A DNA stretch of 64,000 nucleotides from CAKZNE01 sp964485405 (GCA_964485405.1 CAZAJG010000016.1:1-64000); one strand, 5' to 3'; shown: positions 17,817-28,389, counted from the stretch's first letter. Notes: a model not told the origin generated them from the sequence alone. Numbers and translations are program-made.

Positions 17817-18500
17817 ATGAGACTCATACCTATCATTCTATTGGTTCTAAGTTTTGGTGTTCAGGCCCAGGATAGTACCCAAATTGCTCAGGAAATCTTA
17901 GCCCTTACTAAGCCTTTTCAAGAAGCGGAAGCTTGGTATATGAAGCAAGAAATTGTAATGACCGATAAATATTCTGGAGAAGAGTTGGATCGTGAAAAAA
18001 CGGAAACGGGTCGATTAGGAAATCGTCAATACTCCCATCAGTTTTCGGAGGAAATTCTATTGGCAGATCCCTATTTGGTGAAAATAGACAATCACGCGAA
18101 AGAGATTACAGTAGAACCCTACTCAGGCACTCAGATGGCCAATTTACCCTTGGAGGAATACTTTGGACTCTATAAACAATTGGATTTTAGGGAGACGGAC
18201 GAGTATAAGATTTACTACATCACCTTTAAAGAAGCCTACCTCTATAAAGAAGCTGAAATATGGGTGAATGTGGCGGAAGGAAAACTGCATAAGCTATGTA
18301 TGTATCCTAAGTATCCGATGGAGATAAAGCAACAGGAGCGCACCGTTAAGCTTGATATCTATTTTTCTGAATTGGAATTTGATGCGAAAAAAGTGAAACA
18401 TAAGCTCCGTCCGGAGCGATACTTTACTGTACAAGGCAAGCAGCTCAAGCCAAGCGATGCCTACAAAAACTACTCACTGATTAACCATATAAACCTATAA
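17817..18500 (+). CDS. Small exported protein, possibly LolA-like
   Basis: Protein of 227 aa with a signal peptide (residues 1-17, ending VQAQ). The mature chain starts with an amphipathic helix (IAQEILALTKPFQEAEAWY) and then alternating strands with many charged residues. The overall plan is reminiscent of LolA/LolB-type half-barrels, but no diagnostic motif is visible, so the assignment is weak. It lies between the TcB-like and Rhs genes, 12 bp after one and 4 bp before the other. That position suggests it serves their folding, transport or attachment. No catalytic residues are evident. Confidence 0.7.
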   Translation: MRLIPIILLVLSFGVQAQDSTQIAQEILALTKPFQEAEAWYMKQEIVMTDKYSGEELDREKTETGRLGNRQYSHQFSEEILLADPYLVKIDNHAKEITVEPYSGTQMANLPLEEYFGLYKQLDFRETDEYKIYYITFKEAYLYKEAEIWVNVAEGKLHKLCMYPKYPMEIKQQERTVKLDIYFSELEFDAKKVKHKLRPERYFTVQGKQLKPSDAYKNYSLINHINL

Positions 18501-18504
18501 GGTC

Positions 18505-21500
18505 ATGTCACATAAAGCTTTAACTCAAAATTGTATGAAAAGGGCGTTGTTTGTCGCTTTTGCCTTGGTGTTGATTCTTCCCACCCAGCTTATGGCTCGG
18601 GATGAAGGGGTAAACACCCGTTTGCAAGGGGCGAAATTGCAGCCAGGATCTCAACTTTTAGTAGAGGATAATAAATTCTTCTACATGGAAATTCATGATC
18701 CCGTCTCTAACCCTACTGACCCATGGACAGACGATTTTGTGAATACCGGAGTATTTAACAAAGTTACTTTCGGTATTGATGAGTCAAAGACCAATGACTT
18801 GTTTCAGGATTTTTATTACCGAATTAATTTTAATGTGACTTTGTGGCGCTATGCAAATGGTGCTTGGACGCAGACCACTCAAAATGGACTGACCCTAGAA
18901 GTAGATTACACGGCTGGCAGCGGAACCAATCTGGATAGAGATATGATTTCGTTTGAAAATGTACACAAATGTGTTATTGAGATCAACAGCATTGTAAATG
19001 AAAGTGGTCAGGTGATATCTGATCTAAACCCAGCAGTGGATGCCCTATATCTACAAAATGATATAGAAGTAGAAAGGTTGTATTATTTCGATCCTACCTA
19101 TCAACCCTCGATAAACGGGTTTCTTCAAGAAAAATCAACGGATAACCACCTTGCCGTTTACTGGTCTTACATCCGCGATGCAGAATGGTACGATTTGGAG
19201 TGGACATTTGTAGATTATTATTCAGGTACAGCCAATAGCGACTGGAGTTTTGATTTTGATGCACAAGCCACACGCGTTCGGGTAAATGAAACAAAATACA
19301 ACTTACCCTTAGTATTTGATGAGGGCTATGTGCTGTTCCGTTACCGTCCGGTATACGCCTCTCCTATGGATGGCGGTTTGCCAGTAGAAGGAAAATGGAC
19401 GACACAAACCAGTGGAGCCTCAGGCTTAGTTGCTTCTTATCCATCAAATGCGGTACATAATGTACAAACGGGAGCTTCTGCTTCTTCGGCAACCGAATCT
19501 CTTCCCCATGAAAGTACCATGAATTGGCAATACAGTGCGGTTTATGCAGAAGATAGCCGATCTTCTCATAGTTTGGGTTATTCGGATGGATTGAATAAAA
19601 CAAGACAGCAGATTGCTTACCTCCCAACCGCAGATAAGACTGCGGTAACCTCCGCAATTTATGACTATACCGGCCGCCCAACCGTGCAAATTCTACCCGT
19701 GCCCATGGATGACAATGAACTGCACTATTATCATGGACTAAACCAAATGAAAAATGGAAGTGGTAGTGAGCCAATGGCGGCTAAACACTTTGATGACGAT
19801 GATACGTATTTAGATGGGTCTGGAACAGCAACTGAATGTGATATTGATTTTCAAGGTTTGAGTGTGCCATACTCTTTGGGAGCCGCTAAATATTATTCGG
19901 ATCAAAACCCCGATAAAGAGGGAATGCAAGCTTATGTGCCTACGGCTCAAGAGGCGTACGGAGATGATGAAGCATATCCTTTTACACTAGTCCAGTACAC
20001 CCCAGATCATACGGGAAGAGTAAAAAGACAAACTGGGGTAGGAGCAGATCTTACTTTAGGTGGCCATGAAACCCGTATCTATTACGATAATCCATTGCCT
20101 CAAGAATTGCAATTCTTTTTCAATACCAACGATATTGGAGACATCAATAGCTACAGAAGGGTAATTACCAAAGACGCCAATGGTCAAGTTAGTTTTCAAT
20201 ACCTAAACAATTTCGATAAGGTGGTTATCTCCTCCTTATCGCCCAACAATCCGGAGGCATATTTGCCGGCAAACGATGAAACGCCACCACAGCAAATCAG
20301 TGACTTGCTGGAATTTGCTACCGATGAAGATCCTTTATCTGTGAGCCTTACCCGTTTTGTGGAAATGGGAGAAGAGGTTGAGTTGCGCTATTACCTCGAT
20401 CCTATAGCGTATCAAGATGCCTGTATAAATGTATCCACAGTATGTTTCGATTGTCTGTACGATCTGGAGATTAAACTCACGTTTGTGGATGAATGTGGAA
20501 ATAGAAGCGAATTAGAGTTAGATGATCCTGGCTCAGGCCCGTCTTTAACCACTCCTTTTTCTACAACCGTAGGAGACCCCTCATTTTACAATACAGTTTG
20601 CGAAACAGCTTCAGATTTATACGAGTTTCCACAAACTACTTATGGCACTTCAGGGGCAACAGCCCTGTTATCAGATCCTTTTCAGCTCACAGCAGATGGT
20701 TATTTAACCATAACCAAAACATTAAGAGTAAAGCCCGGAGCAGCCGATGCAAATGCCGATATGTACATTGAAGAGTTAGAGGCAGCAAAAAATGGAGGTT
20801 ACTTAAACGCCTCTTGTGATTTTAAAACGAAAGAAGATTGGATTTGCGAGCAACTAGCTGGGATGGCAGGAGAGATTGAAGACTGCCAAACCTACGATTG
20901 CGAGGATATGTTTTTGAACGAAATGGCACCCACCTACATGGATGAGTATGCTACTTATTTAGAAGATCCTTGCCCAGGGGAACCTTCGGATGGGGGTGAG
21001 TGTAATCCGTTGAGTTTCGAACAGTGGATGCAATCCAACTACTTTACGCTATACACCAACTATATAAACGACTGCAACAATGCGGGTGTAAACGCCCTTA
21101 ATCCTTGCAAATCCTATAAGGAAGCTATGATGTCTGACTTTTTTCCTGGAGGACAGTATGCAGCTTATGACATCACTACATCTGGCGGAACGGTAAGTTA
21201 TTCTGCCTCGGAGAATACGTCCATATTCCATACTTCTCCGGTAACCGGAATAGCGAAGTATACAAGTTTCACCTATGATGCTGCAACCTATCCCATCATT
21301 AACGGGGTTCCTACCAACCCGGCTTCATTAAGTATAGAAGATTTTATTATCAATTTCAACCCCATGTGGGCGGAGGTATTGGTAACTACGCATCCAGAGT
21401 ATTGCTACATCCAGTTTTGTGAGGCCAACACCACCTACTTTGCCTACGAAGCACAAATGCTGGAAGAGGACGATTATGAGATGGCCCTAAGTGCTGGGTT

Positions 21501-24500
21501 TTTTAAACCACAAAATCTAAGCTTAAACTGTGTGAGTTCCACTTCTATCCCTTCTGGAGGAACCACCAACTACGACCCTTACACGAATACAAATCTTAAA
21601 AATTACGTAAATAACATTGGCCACAGTTCAGTTGGGTTATCAGGCGCTACAGCTGCTTATTGTATATATGAAACTGCCCTAACCGTTGTGCATGGGAGTA
21701 ACCCTGGTACGTTTGGTTCCGATCCATGTGTAAGAGATAGAGAATGGCAAGCTTTCCGCTCCTTATACCTCATGGGTAGAAAATCTCTATTGGATCAAAG
21801 CTTTTTTGGTGGAAGTTATACCTGCTATTACGATGGCTTTCATAAACTAACAGGAAACTTTGCCAGTAAACAACAGCGAGTAAACTTTTACGATTACTCC
21901 AATCTCACCTTCGGAAATTTAGATGAGGTATTACCCGATCAATGGAGTTACATCAATGGTTCTAATTTATCTGCTACTCCAGCGAGTATGGGAACTTGTG
22001 AGATTTGTGAAGACTATGCTGCGCTTTGGGATGCGGAACTTAGTGAATGTGCTAGTGGAGCAACTCTGGATGATGCGGTTGAGGCGATTGAAAAACTCTG
22101 TAAGTATCAATGTTCAACTTCAGTTGGTGGTGTACTTGGGTATGAGATTAATTCCCTTGGTGCTACCAGTATAGAAGGTTACTCTTTTTTACCGGTTACG
22201 GCAAAGGGTTCCTATAGTTCGCCAGGCGCAGGAGCCAATATTACCGTAAACGGAATCACATTTTTTGCTCAAAACGTAGATGATATACTGAATAACTATT
22301 TCGGTTCTTCCTGGAGAGATTTTGATTGTAATGCCTTTTTAATCAATAACCCAGGCCCTTATGGGCAAAATGACAACACGCGCTATCTGGATGATTGTGG
22401 ATGTGATTTGATAACAGCTAACGAAGCGGAGTACTCAGGAGGAGGAACCCTTCCCAGCGGAGTTAATACGGCAGCGGATTTATTTGAATATAGCTACGGT
22501 CATCGATTGCCTGATTATCAGAATATGAAGTGTAAGTGTACATCGTATTACGGAACACCAGACCTTCTCGAGCAGCGTATACCTTTCCCTACCGAATTAA
22601 CTTGTGATGTATGTGTGAACTGCAACGATATGCAAGATGTGATCACCAACTTCAATAGTTATTTTGGACTAACTTCATTAGACGATTGGACGGATCAAAA
22701 TACGTTTGCTAAAGTATTTACCAACTTTGCAAATGTTACTCTAACCGAAGCTTTAGGAGCATCGGCCAATGGTGATATTCGTCTCACTTTTGATGATTAT
22801 GCCCGCCTCATGAACGACTGTGAAGCGTATTGCTCCAATCAGTTGATTTCGGGTGATAACTTAACAGAGTACGCATATGAATTACAAGAGTTCCTAAACG
22901 ACCTAATTGGTCATAATTTATTGGATGCCGGTTCCGCTCAAAATATTCCAAAGTACTTCGATTTTTATCGGAACAATTTGTTTGATAAATGCTTGTTTAG
23001 TGGCAACGAAGAAGTAACTACTCAGCATACAACAAACCAAAGTGGAAGTAATTTCACTTTAACATTACAACTCAGAGATGTAGCTGGAAACTGTGCATTT
23101 GAGAACAAGGATATTGATCTCACTTGTACCTCTTGTCCAAGCGGAGTAAATGTGTCTAATATTGTCTCGTTTGATTATATAGCAGCAGACTTTACGGGTA
23201 CGGTAACGGCTGGAGATCATTATGATTTTCAGATAGAAGCTTTATTGAGTAATGGAACAAGCATTTTGTTTGACCAATGCTATACACATAAAGATGGATC
23301 TCCATCCATAAAAAGATATCCTATTTACAGTAGCATTACCTCTGCTTCAACAGCCTATTGCTCGAGTGGATCAGGAAGCTACACCTCTTTTATGCCTCAA
23401 CTCTGTTTTCCTGGTTTAGACTACAAAAAAAGAGACCCATGTACGGATGATATTATAGAAAGAGGCATAGCCGTTGGAGAGCTATTGTTTGATGAAGCAA
23501 CAGAAGATTTAAAAGAACAGTTCCGAAACAACTACATCGCACATTGCGAGGGCAGCAGCACATCCCTCAGCGAAGCGTTTGATATGAAGCACAATGTGAA
23601 TAATACTTATGTGATGCTTTATTATTACGATCACTTGGGTAATCTGGTTAAGACGGTAGCTCCAGAAGGAGTGGATCTTACAGGAGGTAAAGACCATCGA
23701 ATGAAAACAGAATACGCTTTCAATAGTCGAAACTTACCCTTTCAGCAGTCTATGCCAGATCATGGCTACTGGGATAATTCAAATCAATGGGTTCAAGGAA
23801 AGACCCGCTTTGCCTACAATGACAAAACGCAGATTGTGCTCAGCCAGAATGAGGAACAAAGAGCCGGGAAAGATATTGGAGGAACCAATTATCCTGGGTA
23901 TTCTTACTCATTGTACGATGGTTTGGGGAGAATTGTTGAAAGTGGATTGATATATGGGACCTACAATAATGGAAGTAGTCAAACAAACCTCGTGGATGAG
24001 GCTCAAACCAATACAGCAAGAGAGATTATCAATGATTCTGATTTTCCTGCCAATATCAGTGGAACAACAAACGGGGGAAGCTGGACGCTAGCAGAAAGAC
24101 TGGAGGTAATACATGGCTACTATGATGTGGTTTTAAGTACCAGTATTGATAACGAGTTTGAAGGGGGGCAACAAAACCTATTAAACAGAATCGCTACAGT
24201 TAGCTACAATGAAGTATACGATACGGACCCGAATGTATACAACCATGCCATTCATTACAGCTATGATGAAATGGGTAATATAAATAAATTAATCAATGAT
24301 TATCCGCGTCTTGGAACTGCTGATCAGCGTTTTAAGAGGGTTGAATATACGTTTGATTTGGTAAGCGGTAATGTAAAAGAGGTAGCCTACCAAAAAGGGG
24401 AACAAGACGCGTTTTATCATCGATACATTTACGATCAGGACAATCGAATACGTGAAGCATTTACCTCTTCAGACGGTTTTCAATGGGACAGAGATGTGGA

Positions 24501-27500
24501 TTATAAATATTACGATCACGGTCCATTAGGTCGTGCAGAAACAGGCGACCTTAAAGTTCAAGGGGAAGACTTGACTTATACTTTACCAGGTTGGGTGAAA
24601 GCTAAAAATGCTGCTGACATGGAGGCTAAGCGAGATGGAGGTAAAGATGGAGATATTGGTATTGACTACTTTGCTTCTGAGCAAAACTTACATACTCATT
24701 TTGCAGAGGACGTTGCATCTTTGGCTCTATATTACAACAGAACGGATTACGCACCCATTCAAAGTTTCAGCAATCCAGATGAGTATATTCTTCCTAGCCT
24801 GACCAATTCGAACATGTTTGATTCAGATTTTAAAGATCTATACAATGGAAATATTGCCGGTCGTTTACATCAAACCCGTAATGTTTCTGGGAATAAGAAT
24901 CGCTTATGGGGAGCTCGTTATCGTTACGATCAGCTGAACCGTTTACGCAAAGCCGATTATCACTATGGTTCATCCGCTTTTGGGAATAGTGGCGCATATA
25001 CAGAAGATCTGTTACTAGCAACCAACGATTACCTTTCAGAATATACCTACGATCTCAATGGAAATATTGAGAGCCTGAAACGAAATGGCTATGCTGCGGC
25101 CAATATTGACATGGATGATTTTAACTATCACTATCCGGATAAGCTAGGGATTAACCCTAATCCCGACCGTAGGATAAACAACCAACTGAGAGGTGTTAAG
25201 GATAATGTGAGTTTTAGCGCACACTATGCGGATGATTTGGATGATGATGGAATCGCTTATATTCCTGGACATGCAGAGATAACCGATAATTTTCAATACG
25301 ATAATATTGGGAATCTCATTTCGGATCAGTCTGAGTGTATTGCTAATATAGAGTGGACCAACAGAGGAAAAGTGAAAAGAATTACTCGAGGTGTTACGTG
25401 TTTACAATCCTTAGAAACGGTAAAACCGGATTTGGAGTTTGAGTACGATGCTATGGGGAACCGCATCCGTAAAACGGTAAAGCCTAGGTTGAGTAATGGG
25501 AGCTTACAAAATGAGTTACATTGGGTACATACTTATTACCAAAGAGATGCCCAAGGGAATGTGCTAGCGACTTATCAATCTACCATGACAAAAGACGATG
25601 AGACGCATGGGCAGATATGTTATACCAGTTCAGATCATAGACACTATGACCCAACTCGTATCAATAGATGGTATGTGAATTTCAACTTGGTTAATGGCCA
25701 AACGGTAACTACCCATCCAGTAGTTATTAATGGGTCTGATAATGCGAGTTTGTACAAGGCGTTAGCAGATGCCATCAATGCATTGCAAGTTCAGGATTTA
25801 TACGCACTAATAATCGACAATTGTTTACATGTTTTTAGTTATTGTTTATCCTCTATGTCTCCTAGTTTTGCATCCATACAATACGAATATGAGGATGAGA
25901 ATGGGGTTGTTGAATTAAGAGAACCTTTCCCTATCCCATTGCAGTGCAGGTTTAAAAGAGAGCAGTTTAAATTGGCAGATAACCATATGTACGGATCTAC
26001 AAGGTTAGGTGTTGAAGAAAGGGATGTTGCCATTTTTGATAGTTACTTTGAGTACAATGGTGTTGACCCAGAAACTAAAGCACTACTGGATAAGACCTAC
26101 AGAGGAGAGCATCCTACTTTTAAAGCCTATGATTGTGAATCTTTTAGTGGGTACTGTTTGTTAAACATCAGTGGAGGGAGTGGAGTTCTTTTACCCTCTA
26201 TAGACTTGGGAGATGGAGTTGATATTTTTGAAGGAGAGACTTGGCCTGGTGGCGGGGGAGCTTCTGGTTTTATAAGCTGGTTAACGAATACGTATATACC
26301 CGCACATCCAGAATTGAAATTGGAATATTCCACGGCAGGTTTGAGTTCCAATCAAATCAAGCTAGGTAAAAAGGGTGTAAGTAATCAAAATGGAAAGCAT
26401 CCTAAAATAGATCTTACGGGAGCAAGCATATCCATTGAGACTTTCCAAAATGGCGGAGCTATTGACGCAAAAACACTTGCCTTTAGTGAAGGTTACGACA
26501 GTTGGGAAGCTTGCGAAGGAGAACGAATTGCTGGTAACAAACGCTATGAACTCGTAGATCATTTAAACAATGTTCAAGCCGTAGTTAGCGATCAGAAAAT
26601 TTTGAATAATGGAAATATTATCTACACAGATTACTTTGATACAGAAAGCCCAGGGTGGAACTGGCAGAGTAATTTTAGCGTTACCCAAGGACGAGTTAAA
26701 GTAAAGACCTACTCTCAATTTTATCAGTTTAGGAAGAACTTTGATGTAGATCCCAACTCAGTATATACAATACGTTTTGACATAGAGCAAGGCTCTGTTT
26801 TTGGAAACAATATGATGGTGTTGGTGTATGATCTGGATAATGGTGGTCAATTAAACTCTACCTACATACAAAATGATGGTACGCATGAGCTTCATATTAT
26901 GACTCCGAATACGAGTCGTGTTAGGCTGGTATTCCAAAGAAACTCCCCAACATCCTATGGATTGGAGACTTTTTATGTAGATAATGTGTATATCGCTAAG
27001 AATAAAGAAACTTATGGAGGGGAATTTGTTTCTCCCATTTATGACGATTGGTATTATCACGAAGGTGTTTATACCGTAAGTAACAATGGAAGAATTTATG
27101 TTCAATCAAGCACACCTGGTCATGGTATGCAGAAGCAGTTTACTGGATTAGATGATCAAAAAACGTACAAGATTCGATGTAAGATCAACCCGTATCAATT
27201 GGGTCAGATGAATATTAAAATCTACAGTGGGGGAACGGCCCCTTCAGATGTGATTCTAGATGAAGATTTTGCAACAATTTATGGTAGCTACAGAGAATGG
27301 GACTTTAGTCCAGCCAATGGTTTTGATTGGGCCACAGTAGTTATAACTCGAGTAGCACCCACAACGTTTAGTATAAAACAGTTTATCATGGAAGAGTTCA
27401 CCATCACCGAAAGTGTGCATTCTGTGTTGCCCGATCAGTTTATAGCCGATATTATCTCTACAAACGATTATTATCCTTTTGGGATGTTGAAGCCTGGGGA

Positions 27501-28389
27501 GCAATTCAGTAGTCCAAATTATAGGTATGGATTTAATGGAATGGAGAAGGATGATGAAATTAAAGGTAATGGGAACAGTTATGATTTTGGTGCAAGACTT
27601 TATAGTTCAAGAATAGGTAAATGGATGAGTATTGATTCTGAATGGAAGTTATACCCAGATATCTCTCCTTACGCATTTGCGGTGAATAACCCAATACGGT
27701 ATGTTGATCCTGACGGGAATGGTGTTAATGGTGGCTTTTCAATTAAAAATCAGTCAGACCGTCCTGTTTTGCTTGTTGGTACAGCATATAAAGTTACCGA
27801 TGTAAATTGGTGGCCTATTGATAAGGCGGAGGAGTCAGAGCCCAGAGCTTTTGTTTTATATCCTGGGGAACGCTACGATCTTAAATCTAGAGAGACTACT
27901 AATTCAGATGGAGAAGTAACCACTGAGTATTATGGGTTGATAACAGATAGTGAAGGAAATACGAGAGAGGTTTCTGTTGCAGATGTAGATGGTTTAAGAC
28001 TCATGTGTGATACAGAAATATGTGATGGTGGAGATTTAAAAGGAAGGAACGATATAGGAATCGAGAAGTCTGCTGGGTATGAGGATAACGGAAATTGGGT
28101 TTCAAAAGGCGGGTATCACGTTAAACTGAGCCCAGGTTTAGGAGATTCTGAAATTGATACAGAATCCACTGGAGAGGTCATTATATATGGATATAAAAAT
28201 GAAATACAGATCATAACTAAAGGCGAAAATAATGAGACACCTAGCTATACGATTTTTCCAGCTCCAACCCCAGGGGGAGGAGATCCAGAAAGGAAGAATA
28301 AAAATATGGGACCAAATACTGACACAGGAACATATGTAGGAGAGGATACCCCTGTTGAACCTAAGGGAACTATAAAGGATGAACTATGA
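18505..28389 (+). CDS. Giant YD-repeat Rhs protein with RHS-associated core
   Basis: Exported protein of 3294 aa. A signal peptide begins at M1 or, better, at M11 (ATG at 18535) and ends near LMAR. Residues about 350-560 look like the DUF6443-type entry region of Bacteroidota Rhs proteins. Residues about 640-1640 are unusually rich in cysteine. YD repeats run from about residue 1700 (YYYDHLGNLVKTVAPEG, YSYDEMGNINKL, YTYDLNGNIESL, YDAMGNRIRKT). The RHS-associated core has HLNNVQAVVSD near 2690 and DYYPFGMLKPGEQF near 2988, with about 290 residues of two jelly-roll-like modules between them. It ends at YAFAVNNPIRYVDPDG (about 3072). The remaining ~220 residues form a variable tip with no toxin family I recognise. 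It is the last gene of the operon. Confidence 0.92.
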   Translation: MSHKALTQNCMKRALFVAFALVLILPTQLMARDEGVNTRLQGAKLQPGSQLLVEDNKFFYMEIHDPVSNPTDPWTDDFVNTGVFNKVTFGIDESKTNDLFQDFYYRINFNVTLWRYANGAWTQTTQNGLTLEVDYTAGSGTNLDRDMISFENVHKCVIEINSIVNESGQVISDLNPAVDALYLQNDIEVERLYYFDPTYQPSINGFLQEKSTDNHLAVYWSYIRDAEWYDLEWTFVDYYSGTANSDWSFDFDAQATRVRVNETKYNLPLVFDEGYVLFRYRPVYASPMDGGLPVEGKWTTQTSGASGLVASYPSNAVHNVQTGASASSATESLPHESTMNWQYSAVYAEDSRSSHSLGYSDGLNKTRQQIAYLPTADKTAVTSAIYDYTGRPTVQILPVPMDDNELHYYHGLNQMKNGSGSEPMAAKHFDDDDTYLDGSGTATECDIDFQGLSVPYSLGAAKYYSDQNPDKEGMQAYVPTAQEAYGDDEAYPFTLVQYTPDHTGRVKRQTGVGADLTLGGHETRIYYDNPLPQELQFFFNTNDIGDINSYRRVITKDANGQVSFQYLNNFDKVVISSLSPNNPEAYLPANDETPPQQISDLLEFATDEDPLSVSLTRFVEMGEEVELRYYLDPIAYQDACINVSTVCFDCLYDLEIKLTFVDECGNRSELELDDPGSGPSLTTPFSTTVGDPSFYNTVCETASDLYEFPQTTYGTSGATALLSDPFQLTADGYLTITKTLRVKPGAADANADMYIEELEAAKNGGYLNASCDFKTKEDWICEQLAGMAGEIEDCQTYDCEDMFLNEMAPTYMDEYATYLEDPCPGEPSDGGECNPLSFEQWMQSNYFTLYTNYINDCNNAGVNALNPCKSYKEAMMSDFFPGGQYAAYDITTSGGTVSYSASENTSIFHTSPVTGIAKYTSFTYDAATYPIINGVPTNPASLSIEDFIINFNPMWAEVLVTTHPEYCYIQFCEANTTYFAYEAQMLEEDDYEMALSAGFFKPQNLSLNCVSSTSIPSGGTTNYDPYTNTNLKNYVNNIGHSSVGLSGATAAYCIYETALTVVHGSNPGTFGSDPCVRDREWQAFRSLYLMGRKSLLDQSFFGGSYTCYYDGFHKLTGNFASKQQRVNFYDYSNLTFGNLDEVLPDQWSYINGSNLSATPASMGTCEICEDYAALWDAELSECASGATLDDAVEAIEKLCKYQCSTSVGGVLGYEINSLGATSIEGYSFLPVTAKGSYSSPGAGANITVNGITFFAQNVDDILNNYFGSSWRDFDCNAFLINNPGPYGQNDNTRYLDDCGCDLITANEAEYSGGGTLPSGVNTAADLFEYSYGHRLPDYQNMKCKCTSYYGTPDLLEQRIPFPTELTCDVCVNCNDMQDVITNFNSYFGLTSLDDWTDQNTFAKVFTNFANVTLTEALGASANGDIRLTFDDYARLMNDCEAYCSNQLISGDNLTEYAYELQEFLNDLIGHNLLDAGSAQNIPKYFDFYRNNLFDKCLFSGNEEVTTQHTTNQSGSNFTLTLQLRDVAGNCAFENKDIDLTCTSCPSGVNVSNIVSFDYIAADFTGTVTAGDHYDFQIEALLSNGTSILFDQCYTHKDGSPSIKRYPIYSSITSASTAYCSSGSGSYTSFMPQLCFPGLDYKKRDPCTDDIIERGIAVGELLFDEATEDLKEQFRNNYIAHCEGSSTSLSEAFDMKHNVNNTYVMLYYYDHLGNLVKTVAPEGVDLTGGKDHRMKTEYAFNSRNLPFQQSMPDHGYWDNSNQWVQGKTRFAYNDKTQIVLSQNEEQRAGKDIGGTNYPGYSYSLYDGLGRIVESGLIYGTYNNGSSQTNLVDEAQTNTAREIINDSDFPANISGTTNGGSWTLAERLEVIHGYYDVVLSTSIDNEFEGGQQNLLNRIATVSYNEVYDTDPNVYNHAIHYSYDEMGNINKLINDYPRLGTADQRFKRVEYTFDLVSGNVKEVAYQKGEQDAFYHRYIYDQDNRIREAFTSSDGFQWDRDVDYKYYDHGPLGRAETGDLKVQGEDLTYTLPGWVKAKNAADMEAKRDGGKDGDIGIDYFASEQNLHTHFAEDVASLALYYNRTDYAPIQSFSNPDEYILPSLTNSNMFDSDFKDLYNGNIAGRLHQTRNVSGNKNRLWGARYRYDQLNRLRKADYHYGSSAFGNSGAYTEDLLLATNDYLSEYTYDLNGNIESLKRNGYAAANIDMDDFNYHYPDKLGINPNPDRRINNQLRGVKDNVSFSAHYADDLDDDGIAYIPGHAEITDNFQYDNIGNLISDQSECIANIEWTNRGKVKRITRGVTCLQSLETVKPDLEFEYDAMGNRIRKTVKPRLSNGSLQNELHWVHTYYQRDAQGNVLATYQSTMTKDDETHGQICYTSSDHRHYDPTRINRWYVNFNLVNGQTVTTHPVVINGSDNASLYKALADAINALQVQDLYALIIDNCLHVFSYCLSSMSPSFASIQYEYEDENGVVELREPFPIPLQCRFKREQFKLADNHMYGSTRLGVEERDVAIFDSYFEYNGVDPETKALLDKTYRGEHPTFKAYDCESFSGYCLLNISGGSGVLLPSIDLGDGVDIFEGETWPGGGGASGFISWLTNTYIPAHPELKLEYSTAGLSSNQIKLGKKGVSNQNGKHPKIDLTGASISIETFQNGGAIDAKTLAFSEGYDSWEACEGERIAGNKRYELVDHLNNVQAVVSDQKILNNGNIIYTDYFDTESPGWNWQSNFSVTQGRVKVKTYSQFYQFRKNFDVDPNSVYTIRFDIEQGSVFGNNMMVLVYDLDNGGQLNSTYIQNDGTHELHIMTPNTSRVRLVFQRNSPTSYGLETFYVDNVYIAKNKETYGGEFVSPIYDDWYYHEGVYTVSNNGRIYVQSSTPGHGMQKQFTGLDDQKTYKIRCKINPYQLGQMNIKIYSGGTAPSDVILDEDFATIYGSYREWDFSPANGFDWATVVITRVAPTTFSIKQFIMEEFTITESVHSVLPDQFIADIISTNDYYPFGMLKPGEQFSSPNYRYGFNGMEKDDEIKGNGNSYDFGARLYSSRIGKWMSIDSEWKLYPDISPYAFAVNNPIRYVDPDGNGVNGGFSIKNQSDRPVLLVGTAYKVTDVNWWPIDKAEESEPRAFVLYPGERYDLKSRETTNSDGEVTTEYYGLITDSEGNTREVSVADVDGLRLMCDTEICDGGDLKGRNDIGIEKSAGYEDNGNWVSKGGYHVKLSPGLGDSEIDTESTGEVIIYGYKNEIQIITKGENNETPSYTIFPAPTPGGGDPERKNKNMGPNTDTGTYVGEDTPVEPKGTIKDEL

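Noticed and set aside
19364..19774. 136-codon frame antisense to the Rhs gene
   Set aside because: It is the shadow of a real coding frame, with histidine/arginine-rich composition and no domain.
27718..28389. Classical Rhs toxin with immunity gene
   Set aside because: No known toxin motif is visible in the tip, and the 200 bp after the stop contain a terminator and leader but no small gene.
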